From Candidatus Latescibacterota bacterium (GTDB lineage Bacteria > Latescibacterota > UBA2968 > UBA8231), in the NCBI GenBank assembly GCA_022819745.1, contig JAJEGS010000001.1, forward strand, positions 118,649 through 182,648: 64,000 bases of DNA, given 5' to 3'. The position numbers were made by a program, and so were the translations under genes. Of this stretch, positions 34,036 through 41,706 are shown piece after piece. Below the pieces are notes generated by a model, which worked only from the letters and a program-made list of their open reading frames with translations, searched no databases and had not been told where the DNA came from. The first letter of the stretch is position 1. Every line of letters begins with the position of its first letter.

Positions 34036-34980
34036 ATGACCCAACTAAGCAACACACCCCCAGCCAAAGTACTCAGCCGTAATCCGGCTATTGCCCTGCT
34101 CCTAAAAAGGGTGCCGCAGGTGGCCACCACGAATATCCCAGTGCTTTTGTTGGGCGGGACCGGAGTCGGTAAGGGCCTACTCGCCCGGACGATCCACCAC
34201 CACAGCGCCCGCGGTGCGGAAACCTTCCATGCGGTCAATTGCGCGGCCTTGCCCGCTGGCTTGGTCGAAAGCACACTGTTCGGCCACGAAAAAGGGGCGT
34301 TTACCAGCGCATTAACGCGGCACCCCGGCTGCTTTGAACAGGCCCACGGCGGCACCCTGTTCCTCGATGAAATCGGCGACATGTCGATGGAGGCGCAACG
34401 GGCATTGCTCCGGGTCTTGGAGCAAGATCGGCTCACCCGCGTTGGCGGTACAGACTCCATTCCCATCGATGTGCGGATCATTGCGGCAACCAATCGCGAC
34501 CTGTCACAGGCGATTAGGGAAGGGACGTTTCGTGCGGATCTATACTACCGCTTGGATGGGGTTCCCCTAACAGTGCCCCCGTTGCGGCAGCGGCGGGAGG
34601 ATATTCCGCTGTTGGTGGAGCACTTTGTGCATTGGTATGCCCGCAAGTACCAGCGACCGATGCGGACGTTGAGCGACGAGGTGCTGGCCTACTTGCATTC
34701 GTATGCTTGGCCGGGCAATGTGCGCCAGTTGCAACAGTGGGTTAAGCGGGCGGTGGTCGTGTGTGAGGGGAAGCGCATGGAGATGGCAGATGTGTGGTCG
34801 GCGGCGGATGTGGGGTTGGTTTTGCCGTCGTCAGATGAGCCGGTTGCCTCGGCGGTGGAGGAACAAGATAAGCCGCTGCTTGCCGAGGGCGACGATGAGA
34901 AGCAGCGCATTATCACGGCGTTGCGTAAGACCAATTGGGTGGTCTCTGGGGAACGGGGGCGGCGCACTTGTTGGGGATGA
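34036..34980 (+). CDS. Sigma-54-dependent enhancer-binding protein, C-terminal HTH lost by frameshift
   Basis: 314 aa as read. No receiver or GAF domain: it starts almost directly with the AAA+ domain. Walker A GGTGVGKG (~residue 41), sigma-54-contact loop EKGAFTSA (GAFTSA in place of GAFTGA), Walker B GGTLFLDEIGD, sensor region RIIAATNRDL, FRADLYYRL and SYAWPGNVRQL are all present. After ALRKTNWVVSGERG the frame leaves the family pattern and stops. Reading on in the other frame gives GAAHLLGMTDQTLRYRMHKHGI and stops at 35042, which is the missing Fis-type HTH. The break coincides with a G5 tract at 34955-34959, where a sixth G would restore a 335-aa protein. Preceded by its own enhancer array and sigma-54 promoter. 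Confidence 0.85.
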   Translation: MTQLSNTPPAKVLSRNPAIALLLKRVPQVATTNIPVLLLGGTGVGKGLLARTIHHHSARGAETFHAVNCAALPAGLVESTLFGHEKGAFTSALTRHPGCFEQAHGGTLFLDEIGDMSMEAQRALLRVLEQDRLTRVGGTDSIPIDVRIIAATNRDLSQAIREGTFRADLYYRLDGVPLTVPPLRQRREDIPLLVEHFVHWYARKYQRPMRTLSDEVLAYLHSYAWPGNVRQLQQWVKRAVVVCEGKRMEMADVWSAADVGLVLPSSDEPVASAVEEQDKPLLAEGDDEKQRIITALRKTNWVVSGERGRRTCWG

Positions 34981-35059
34981 CGGATCAGACGCTGCGCTAT
35001 CGGATGCATAAGCATGGTATCCAACGGCCCAAGAAGGCGTGAGTGCAACGTTGTTCCAA

Positions 35060-35098
35060 TGAACAAGAAGTGGTGCGACTTGAACAAAAATCCGTGCT
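35060..35098. promoter_or_regulatory. Array C: two (possibly three) phased enhancer-type sites upstream of the propeller gene
   Basis: TGAACAAGAAGTGGTGCG at 35060 and TGAACAAAAATCCGTGCT at 35081 match the left arm and most of the right arm of the array A/B unit and are 21 bp apart. A weaker unit may begin at 35040, overlapping the restored stop codon of the activator gene. No good -24/-12 element follows at 120 bp, so it may act differently from arrays A and B. Confidence 0.5.
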
Positions 35099-35148
35099 AT
35101 ATTGGGTGGACGTATGTATCCCAACCATCCTTTAACGGAGATTTTGTC

Positions 35149-36678
35149 ATGATCGATGTATGCGGTGTCGCATGTCCTAATCGGTTGCGTCGTATGCTGG
35201 TTCATCTGGTGTTGCTGCTGTTTCCTGTTGGGCTGGCTGGGCAAGAAACCGGGCAGGTGACCCTGTACACGCCGGAGGGTGCGCAGCAGCGCACACTTAG
35301 TACGCCGCTGGTAGTGGATGTGGGACTGCCCAGTCCGATGGAGGCACCTGCTTCAGCGGTGGTTGGCACGGGCACGGGCACGCGGATCACGGATGTGGAG
35401 GTCGTGGTCAGCGACAGCGCTGGCGGGCACACGACGATAAGCTATGCGGATGGCTGGATTTCGTCCTTGGCGGCGGATGCATCGGGCAACGTGTGGGTGG
35501 GGACTTCGACAGGGGGGCTGAGCCGGTTTGATGGCCGGCAGTGGACGACCTTCACGCATGCGGACGGCTTGGCGGACGACGCGATCGTCCCCCAGGCGGT
35601 GGATGGTCAAGGGCAGGTGTGGGCGGGGAGCTGGAAGGGGAAGGGACTTTCTCGCTTCGACGGCCAGCGCTGGACCCGTTATCAGTTTGAAGGACTCCTA
35701 GGACATGCGGCCGCGATAGCGCCGAATGGAGATGTGTGGTGTGACGGCTACGGAGACATCCTGCTGGCGCGGTTTGACGGGCAGGATTGGTGGGCCTACG
35801 ACCACGACGATATAGGCATCGATAACGAGTCGATCTATATACCGATCCATGATAACGTGTGGGCACAAGAGTACATCTACATTAGCGAGATCGCGTTTGA
35901 TCGATCCGGCACGCTCTGGGCGGTTGCTAGTTTTTTTAAAGGCACTGCTGGGGTGCGATCGAGCATAGAAATCACAGCGTCTCTCCTGCTCTCCTTCAAT
36001 GGAACGGAGTGGATGGCATACGATTTCGACGCCGGGCGGATCTTCTCGGACAGCCAAGGTCGCGTCTGGATGGCTTGTATTCATGGATTGTGTGTCAAGG
36101 ACGGTTCGACGTGGAAGCGATACGATGCGGTCGGCACCCGCGACTACAAAAGCTGGCTTATTCGTTGGCCTATGACGGAGGACGCAGCGGGCCGACTGTG
36201 GATAGCAGAGGGGAACTATTTCGGCGTGCTGGAGGGGACTACTTGGACCGGGTTCCCGTATGAGGAGTTCAGGGTCCTTCGTACCCCGGTCATCGACAGC
36301 CGAGGAGACCTGTGGATTCCCTCAGACGATGGTCTGTACCGGTGGCACCAGTCCGCTCTGCCCACGGCCATCGAGTCCTCGTCCATGCCCACTGAGCCAC
36401 ACTCATTCCACCTAGCGCAGAATTATCCCAATCCCTTCAATCAAGCCGCGCATATCAGCTTTACTCTCCAGCAGCCGGCGGCCGTGTCACTGCAGGTGTT
36501 TAACACCCACGGCCAACTCGTGGCCACCTTAGTGGAGGGTACACGGCCAGCGGGAACCTATCAGACCGCTTGGGACGGGCGCACCGCTCAAGGCCATGCC
36601 GTCAGCAGTGGGGCCTATATCGTGCGGCTACAAGCCGGAGGACGGCAGGCCACCCGCAAGATGCTGCTCGTTCAATGA
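35149..36678 (+). CDS. Secreted beta-propeller (Reg_prop-like) protein with YPNPFN C-terminal sorting tail
   Basis: 509 aa from ATG 35149 (ACGGAG eight bases upstream), which starts a signal peptide (RRMLVHLVLLLFPVGLAGQ); the frame is open from 35014, but that part is regulatory DNA. Repeats such as AADASGNVWVGTSTGGLSRF, DGQGQVWAGSWKGKGLSRF and DSQGRVWMACIHGLCVK are two-component-regulator-type propeller blades. The last ~85 residues (LAQNYPNPFNQAAHISFTL ... SSGAYIVRLQAG) are a Por-secretion/FlgD-like tail. Likely surface-exposed or released. Framed by enhancer arrays C and B. Confidence 0.75.
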   Translation: MIDVCGVACPNRLRRMLVHLVLLLFPVGLAGQETGQVTLYTPEGAQQRTLSTPLVVDVGLPSPMEAPASAVVGTGTGTRITDVEVVVSDSAGGHTTISYADGWISSLAADASGNVWVGTSTGGLSRFDGRQWTTFTHADGLADDAIVPQAVDGQGQVWAGSWKGKGLSRFDGQRWTRYQFEGLLGHAAAIAPNGDVWCDGYGDILLARFDGQDWWAYDHDDIGIDNESIYIPIHDNVWAQEYIYISEIAFDRSGTLWAVASFFKGTAGVRSSIEITASLLLSFNGTEWMAYDFDAGRIFSDSQGRVWMACIHGLCVKDGSTWKRYDAVGTRDYKSWLIRWPMTEDAAGRLWIAEGNYFGVLEGTTWTGFPYEEFRVLRTPVIDSRGDLWIPSDDGLYRWHQSALPTAIESSSMPTEPHSFHLAQNYPNPFNQAAHISFTLQQPAAVSLQVFNTHGQLVATLVEGTRPAGTYQTAWDGRTAQGHAVSSGAYIVRLQAGGRQATRKMLLVQ

Positions 36679-36696
36679 AAAGAGATGCCTATGAGA

Positions 36697-36755
36697 TGAA
36701 CAAAAAATTGTGCAAATGAACAAAAATTTGCTCAACATGAACAAAAAGTTGTGCA
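36697..36755. promoter_or_regulatory. Array B: three phased enhancer-type sites
   Basis: TGAACAAAAAATTGTGCA (36697), TGAACAAAAATTTGCTCA (36717) and TGAACAAAAAGTTGTGCA (36738) repeat the array A unit at 20-21 bp intervals. The array ends 119 bp before the sigma-54 promoter at 36875, almost exactly the spacing in array A. Confidence 0.75.
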
Positions 36756-36827
36756 AAAGAAGGAGTAGCGATGGCTGATCTGTGAAGCGCAGAAAATTAT
36801 TTATAATTTTTAAGTACCATATTTTTC

Positions 36828-36858
36828 AATCCTTTAGGGCAATCCTGAAGGATTTTTT
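36828..36858 (+). terminator. Hairpin plus T tract after the propeller gene
   Basis: Stem AATCCTTTAGG / CCTGAAGGATT (one G-U wobble) with a 5-nt loop and a T6 run. Sequence and position mirror the hairpin at 33904-33935, with the stem preserved despite one base change. It could terminate transcription of the 35149-36678 gene and insulate the next promoter. Confidence 0.7.
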
Positions 36859-36874
36859 ATGCGTAGTCGGATCA

Positions 36875-36892
36875 TTGGCACGAAATGTGCAT
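36875..36892 (+). promoter_or_regulatory. Sigma-54 (-24/-12) promoter for the giant surface protein
   Basis: TTGGCACGAAATGTGCAT differs by one base from the promoter at 33952 and has the same match to the -24/-12 consensus. The expected start is near 36902, giving a ~160-nt leader that contains a gene remnant before ATG 37064. Confidence 0.8.
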
Positions 36893-36976
36893 ATACAAAA
36901 CCGAGGCGGACAAGGAGGCCGCACTCAATGAGGTCGTCCGGTTCTCAGAATAGGAGGCCGGGCGCAAGGTCAAGAC

Positions 36977-37054
36977 TTCAGCAGTGGACTGTATATCGTG
37001 CGGGTGGACGCCGAGCGTCGGCAGGCCACCCGCACAATGCTACTCGATCAATAG
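36977..37054 (+). pseudogene. Remnant of a YPNPFN-type sorting tail
   Basis: One frame reads FSSGLYIVRVDAERRQATRTM then LLDQ and TAG, closely matching the end of the upstream propeller protein (VSSGAYIVRLQAGGRQATRKM, LLVQ, stop). Only 25 codons remain, inside the leader of the next gene. It indicates that another secreted-protein gene once lay between this promoter and the giant gene. Confidence 0.7.
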
Positions 37055-37063
37055 GAGAAGACT

Positions 37064-40000
37064 ATGATCCGTACTACCTCGACTTTTCGCGTACCCATCC
37101 TGCGGTTGGTGGGTACTTTCTTGACATTGGCGGCACTGGCTGGGTTGCCTACCAGTGCTTGGGCCGAATTCCGCATTGGGGTGTGGCAACCCGGCGGGCA
37201 TACCCTGGCAGATATCCTTTTTACCCGAGATACGGCGGACGATCTCGATGCCTTGGGGGTGGACCTGCTGATCAATACGCCGAATGGAGTGGGAAATCAA
37301 CCGACACAACCAGACTATGGTGGGTATCAAGACTTTGAAGAAAATATCCTGAGCCTGTGGAACAACACGGTGCCGGGGCCAAACGGTCCGAGAGGATTCG
37401 TCATCCAACACGCGCCGGAAGGCCATTCAAGGCTCACGACAGCAGCAGGACATCACTGGAAGCTGGAGCGCTATGCGGGTTCGCTTTGGGCTAACTGTAG
37501 GCAAGGTGAATTCGCCGGCGATAGCACTAATACAGACCTGACGTCGGGCCAGAGGATAAACCTTGGTGAGACCGTTGATTCATTGTCGACCAAGTGGACC
37601 ACGTATGATGGATTTTACGGCTACCGCATCGGCCATGAGGCCGACCCCTGCGGAGGCGATGGGGGAATCTACAATTCGGACACCTACGAGAACATGGTCA
37701 CGGTGATCGACTCTATCCGGGCCTACGACACCGAACACCGCATCATAGCAGTCGGCAATACCATGAACACGAGAGAATGGACCGCTGAGGAGCAAACCGC
37801 GTTTCGCCAGAGTTTCTTCCGGCTCGCCACCGAGCCGGGACCGGCTAATATCTTCATGCAGGAGGTGTACATCCTCGCAAGAGGCGACACCACGGAAGAA
37901 AGTGTTCAAGCCCGGTTCAACGTGCTGCGCGATGGCTTGGATTCCATTGGCACCATGGTGGACTCGGCACTGAGCGAGAACCGTAGAGCTGAGTGGCACT
38001 TCATTGCCCAGGTTTCTCGCACGGATCGGGTCAATCCGGCGCAAGATGAGTTGTATCGGCATCCGACGTTGCCCGAACTCAAAGCGCAGGTCAACATGGC
38101 GCTGTCACGCGGAGCCACGGGCGTGACATATTTTCTTTATACCTCCTCCAATGGTCCCGTCTCCAACTACGAATATACAGGTTTGGTGGACCTCAACCGA
38201 CGCCCAGTACAGCCGATCTGGAATACAGTTCAAACGGTCAATAATACCCTTCGCACCCTCGGCGATGCCCTGTATCCGTTGACTTGGGACGCGGGCTTTG
38301 GCTCCGATGGCCTGTCGGCTTTGACGTTGGTTGACGCGGTGCAGCTAAGTGCCGCTCCCGAGGTGGCGGCGGACCGGCTGGAGTTCGGTGTATTCCACGA
38401 CGACGAGGCCGACTATGTGCTGGTCGTCAACCGCCACAACCTCACGAGTAGCGGCTCCCAGACGATTGACCTGCGCTTGGATACCCAGCGGATGCAGTCC
38501 GACCATGCCAACAACGGATTCTACTCCGTCGCGGAAATCGTCGCCGATGTCGAACATATCCATGTAGCCGATGATAGCGGCCACCTCTGGATCACCCAGC
38601 AGACCTTTGCGCCCGGCGATGCACGGCTCTATCGGATTGAGCAAGTGGAGGTGCCGGGGGCACCGCATGTTATGGCCTTACCGGGGGATAGTCAGGTGAT
38701 GTTAGAGTGGGAGGCGGCTGCGGAGCATGGTTCGCCGATTACTCGCTATGAGGTGCGGTGGCGAGAGGCGGCTCCGGGGCATGATTGGCCGCGGTGGTCG
38801 CCGGTGGCGGGCGGCGGCACGGCACGCGATACGACGGTTACAGGGCTGCTCAATGGCACCCGGTACGAGTTGGCAGTACGAGCGGTCAACGGCGTGGGGG
38901 AGGGTGCGGCGGCCTCTCGGTTGGCCACGCCGCAGGCTGCGTTGACGTCGGTGTCGTTTGGGTCGGCGACGTATCAAGCCTTTGAAGGGGGGGAGCCCGT
39001 CTCGGTGGTGGTTAGGCTATCGCCGTTGCCGTCGCAGCCGGTGCGTATTCCGGTTCAGGTGTCGGCCGATGAGGGCACCGAAGCGGACGATTACACAGTG
39101 GCGGGGCTGACCGAGGGAGCGGTGTGGTTTGCCGCCGGGGCGTCGGAGCAGTCATTTAGTATCACCGCCAACGAGGATGCCGATAGCGACGACGAGACGG
39201 TGTCGGTGTCGTTTGGGACGCTGGGGACTGTGGTCCGTGCGACGCCGGAGGCGACGGTGACGCTGCGCGATAACGATGCGGCCGATGGCACGATAGCCTT
39301 GTCGTCGTTGTCGCCGCAGGAGGGTACCCAACTGACCGCGGAGTTGACCGACCCCAGCGGCGGCATCACCAACCCGCGTTGGCAGTGGCAACGGCGGTCG
39401 AGTCCGACGGCGAAGTGGATCAACGCCGCCGGCGTGTCGTCGCAGCCGCTGCCGTGGGTTTCCATCTACCTACCGCAGGCCGGCGATGTCGGCGATCAAT
39501 TGCGGGCGACGGTAGGCTATACGGATGCGAATGGACCGAACCAACGTGCCGAAAGCGCAGCCACCGCGGCCGTGCGGTCGTCGCCGACGCCGCTGGTGAA
39601 TCGCCCGCCATCGGTTCCGTCGGGGCCGGATGAAGTGTCGGTGGCGGAGAATACAACGGCGATAGGCACTTATACCTCGACGGATCCGGACGGCAATGCG
39701 CTGGGTTGGACCGTGTCGCCGTCGGCCACGTTTTCCATCAACGGCGGCACCCTGCGCTTCAAAAGTGCACCGGATTACGAAAGCGGTATCACGGTCTATA
39801 CGGCGACGCTCAAGACGTATGATGGGGCGCTGTGGTCGCCGGCCAAGACCGTGCGGGTGCAGGTGACCGATGTCAACGAGCGTCCGTCGGCTCCGTCGGG
39901 GCCGGGGGTGGTGTCGGTGGTCGAGAATACGACGGCGATAGGGAGCTATGCCTCGACCGATCCGGACGGGGATACGCTGGGTTGGACGGTGTCGCCGTCG

Positions 40001-41626
40001 GGCACATTTTCCATCAGCGGCGGCGCCCTGCGCTTCAAACATGCGCCGGACTACGAAAGCGGTATCACGGTCTATACGGCGACGCTCAAGACGTATGATG
40101 GGGCGCTGTGGTCGCCGACCAAGACCGTGCGGGTGCAGGTGACGGATGTGGATGATGATATCACCCCTCTCGCGGTGCGCAACCTTGCGAGCCGTTCCAC
40201 CGGGCTAACCAGCGGCCAAGCAAGTTGGAACCCGCCTAGCAACGCCCTTGAAGCCAAGGTGCATTCCTACCGTTACCGGCTCGATGGCGGCACCATCCAG
40301 TCCACGACGTCCACCAGCGCCTCCTTTTCCCCGCTCCGCTCCGGTCGCCGCTACTCGGTGGACGTGTGGGCGGTCGGCTCCAACGGCGCGGGGCCGATAA
40401 CCACCACGACCTTCATCACCGAATCGGGCGTTGCCCCGGTGCTGGCTGCGGTTGGTCCGCTTACCTGTTACGTGGGCGAGTATTGTTCGTTTACGTTTCT
40501 GACGGCCAGCAAGGGTACGGCTCCGATCACGTATAAGGTGTCGCCGCCGTCGTGGGCGAAGGCTTCGGGCCGCAGCTTTTCTGGTACGGCTCCGAGTAGT
40601 CCGGGCACGGCTTCGGCGTCGCTGAATGCCAGCAATGCCTATGGTACGGATTCGGAAAGCCTGACGATCAAAATAGAAAAGCGTCCGGTGATCGGGGTTG
40701 CGCCGGTGTTGCCGTCGGTCAGCAGCATCACCTGCTATGTGGGCGAGTATTGCTCGTTCACGTTTCCGGCGGCCAGCAAGGGTACGGCCCCGATCACGTA
40801 TAAGGTGTCTCCGCCATCGTGGGCGCAGGCTTCGGGCCGCAGTTTTTCCGGCACCGCGCCCAATAGTCCGGGCACGGCTTCGGCGTCGCTGAATGCCAGC
40901 AATGCCTACGGCACGGATTCGGAAAGCCTGACTATCGAAATAAAAAAGCGTCCGGTGGTCGGGGTTGCGCCGGTGTTGGCATCGGTCAGCAGCATCACCT
41001 GCTATGTCGGCGAGTATTGCTCATTCACGTTTCCGGCGGCGACTAGTGGCACGAAACCGATCACCTACAAAGTGTCGCCGCCATCGTGGGCGAGGGCTTC
41101 GGGTAGCCGAGGCTTTGCGGGTACGGCTCCCAGCAGTCCGGGCACATTTTCAGCTTCGCTCAACGCCAGTAACTCCTATGGAACGGACTCGGAAAGCCTG
41201 ACTATTAACGTGAAAAAGCGTGGGTATCCGCCGGTATTGGTATCGGTTAGCAGTATCACTTGTTACGTGGGTGAGTATTGTTCGTTCACGTTTCCGGCCG
41301 CGACCAGTGGCACGTCGCCGATCACGTATAAGGTGTCGCCGCCGTCGTGGGCGAAAGCCTCCGGCAGCCGGGGCTTTGCCGGGGCAGCGCCGAGTAGTCC
41401 GGGCACGTTTTCGGTGTCGATCAATGCTAGCAATGCCTACGGCACGGATTCGGAAAGCCTGACCATCAAGGTGAAAAGGCGGGTGGCTATGGCCCCACGG
41501 CACTCGCCTGAATTCGGGCACGTCCTCGTCGGCCCGTGGCTCGCCGAGCGCCCTAAGCCTATATGGGATAACGTGGACGGTGCGCGATACGGATGGCGAT
41601 CCCGACTCCTGCTCGCTACCAACTGA
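37064..41626 (+). CDS. Giant secreted repeat protein: glycosidase-like N terminus with FN3, Calx-beta, cadherin-like and Ig-like modules
   Basis: 1520 aa; ATG 37064 follows AGGAG at 7 bp and starts a signal peptide ending SAWA. Residues ~35-525 look like a TIM-barrel, glycoside-hydrolase-type domain (GYRIGHEADPCGG, ARGATGVTYFLY-like region, GLVDLNRRPVQPIWN), though catalytic acids are not certain. Then an FN3 domain (GAPHVMALPGDSQVMLEWEA), a Calx-beta domain (VSFGSATYQAFEGGEPVSV), an Ig-like stretch, two near-identical cadherin-like modules (~850-1030), another FN3, and four tandem ~88-aa modules each with CYVGEYC. The C terminus (~45 aa after VKVKRR) is unlike the rest and carries no YPNPFN tail. 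Probably a surface adhesin or polysaccharide-binding protein under sigma-54 control. Confidence 0.7.
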   Translation: MIRTTSTFRVPILRLVGTFLTLAALAGLPTSAWAEFRIGVWQPGGHTLADILFTRDTADDLDALGVDLLINTPNGVGNQPTQPDYGGYQDFEENILSLWNNTVPGPNGPRGFVIQHAPEGHSRLTTAAGHHWKLERYAGSLWANCRQGEFAGDSTNTDLTSGQRINLGETVDSLSTKWTTYDGFYGYRIGHEADPCGGDGGIYNSDTYENMVTVIDSIRAYDTEHRIIAVGNTMNTREWTAEEQTAFRQSFFRLATEPGPANIFMQEVYILARGDTTEESVQARFNVLRDGLDSIGTMVDSALSENRRAEWHFIAQVSRTDRVNPAQDELYRHPTLPELKAQVNMALSRGATGVTYFLYTSSNGPVSNYEYTGLVDLNRRPVQPIWNTVQTVNNTLRTLGDALYPLTWDAGFGSDGLSALTLVDAVQLSAAPEVAADRLEFGVFHDDEADYVLVVNRHNLTSSGSQTIDLRLDTQRMQSDHANNGFYSVAEIVADVEHIHVADDSGHLWITQQTFAPGDARLYRIEQVEVPGAPHVMALPGDSQVMLEWEAAAEHGSPITRYEVRWREAAPGHDWPRWSPVAGGGTARDTTVTGLLNGTRYELAVRAVNGVGEGAAASRLATPQAALTSVSFGSATYQAFEGGEPVSVVVRLSPLPSQPVRIPVQVSADEGTEADDYTVAGLTEGAVWFAAGASEQSFSITANEDADSDDETVSVSFGTLGTVVRATPEATVTLRDNDAADGTIALSSLSPQEGTQLTAELTDPSGGITNPRWQWQRRSSPTAKWINAAGVSSQPLPWVSIYLPQAGDVGDQLRATVGYTDANGPNQRAESAATAAVRSSPTPLVNRPPSVPSGPDEVSVAENTTAIGTYTSTDPDGNALGWTVSPSATFSINGGTLRFKSAPDYESGITVYTATLKTYDGALWSPAKTVRVQVTDVNERPSAPSGPGVVSVVENTTAIGSYASTDPDGDTLGWTVSPSGTFSISGGALRFKHAPDYESGITVYTATLKTYDGALWSPTKTVRVQVTDVDDDITPLAVRNLASRSTGLTSGQASWNPPSNALEAKVHSYRYRLDGGTIQSTTSTSASFSPLRSGRRYSVDVWAVGSNGAGPITTTTFITESGVAPVLAAVGPLTCYVGEYCSFTFLTASKGTAPITYKVSPPSWAKASGRSFSGTAPSSPGTASASLNASNAYGTDSESLTIKIEKRPVIGVAPVLPSVSSITCYVGEYCSFTFPAASKGTAPITYKVSPPSWAQASGRSFSGTAPNSPGTASASLNASNAYGTDSESLTIEIKKRPVVGVAPVLASVSSITCYVGEYCSFTFPAATSGTKPITYKVSPPSWARASGSRGFAGTAPSSPGTFSASLNASNSYGTDSESLTINVKKRGYPPVLVSVSSITCYVGEYCSFTFPAATSGTSPITYKVSPPSWAKASGSRGFAGAAPSSPGTFSVSINASNAYGTDSESLTIKVKRRVAMAPRHSPEFGHVLVGPWLAERPKPIWDNVDGARYGWRSRLLLATN
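39601..40150 (+). repeat. Tandem pair of cadherin-like module repeats within the giant gene
   Basis: Two ~280-bp units (beginning near 39601 and 39883) encode PPSVPSGPDEVSVAENTTA... and RPSAPSGPGVVSVVENTTA... modules ending VRVQVTDV. Long runs of DNA are identical (for example around 39776-39840 and 40058-40122), indicating recent duplication. Confidence 0.8.
40430..41484 (+). repeat. Four tandem Ig-like modules with a CYVGEYC pair
   Basis: Units start near 40430, 40697, 40964 and 41224 (periods 267, 267 and 260 bp). Each encodes PVL.S.S.ITCYVGEYCSFTF, ITYKVSPPSWA.ASG, a G-T/A-APSSPGT core and NAYGTDSESLTI. Units 3 and 4 share a two-residue Ser-Arg insertion and TSGT in place of SKGT, so they are sister copies. 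Confidence 0.85.
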
Positions 41627-41706
41627 ACATCCGACACCCACGCACTGAACCCCCGGGGCTGGCCTTCGACGAAGAAGGCCAGCCCCTACCACAAGGAAAA
41701 CCAACC

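Noticed and set aside
35102..35119. Possible third sigma-54 promoter (TTGGGTGGACGTATGTAT) before the propeller gene
   Set aside because: The -24 GG is present but the -12 GC is GT and most consensus bases are missing; it also lies only 3 bp from array C, unlike the 120-bp spacing of the other two.
36859..37338. 159-codon plus-strand frame across the start of the giant gene
   Set aside because: Out of frame with the signal peptide and the sorting-tail remnant; arginine-rich shadow translation.
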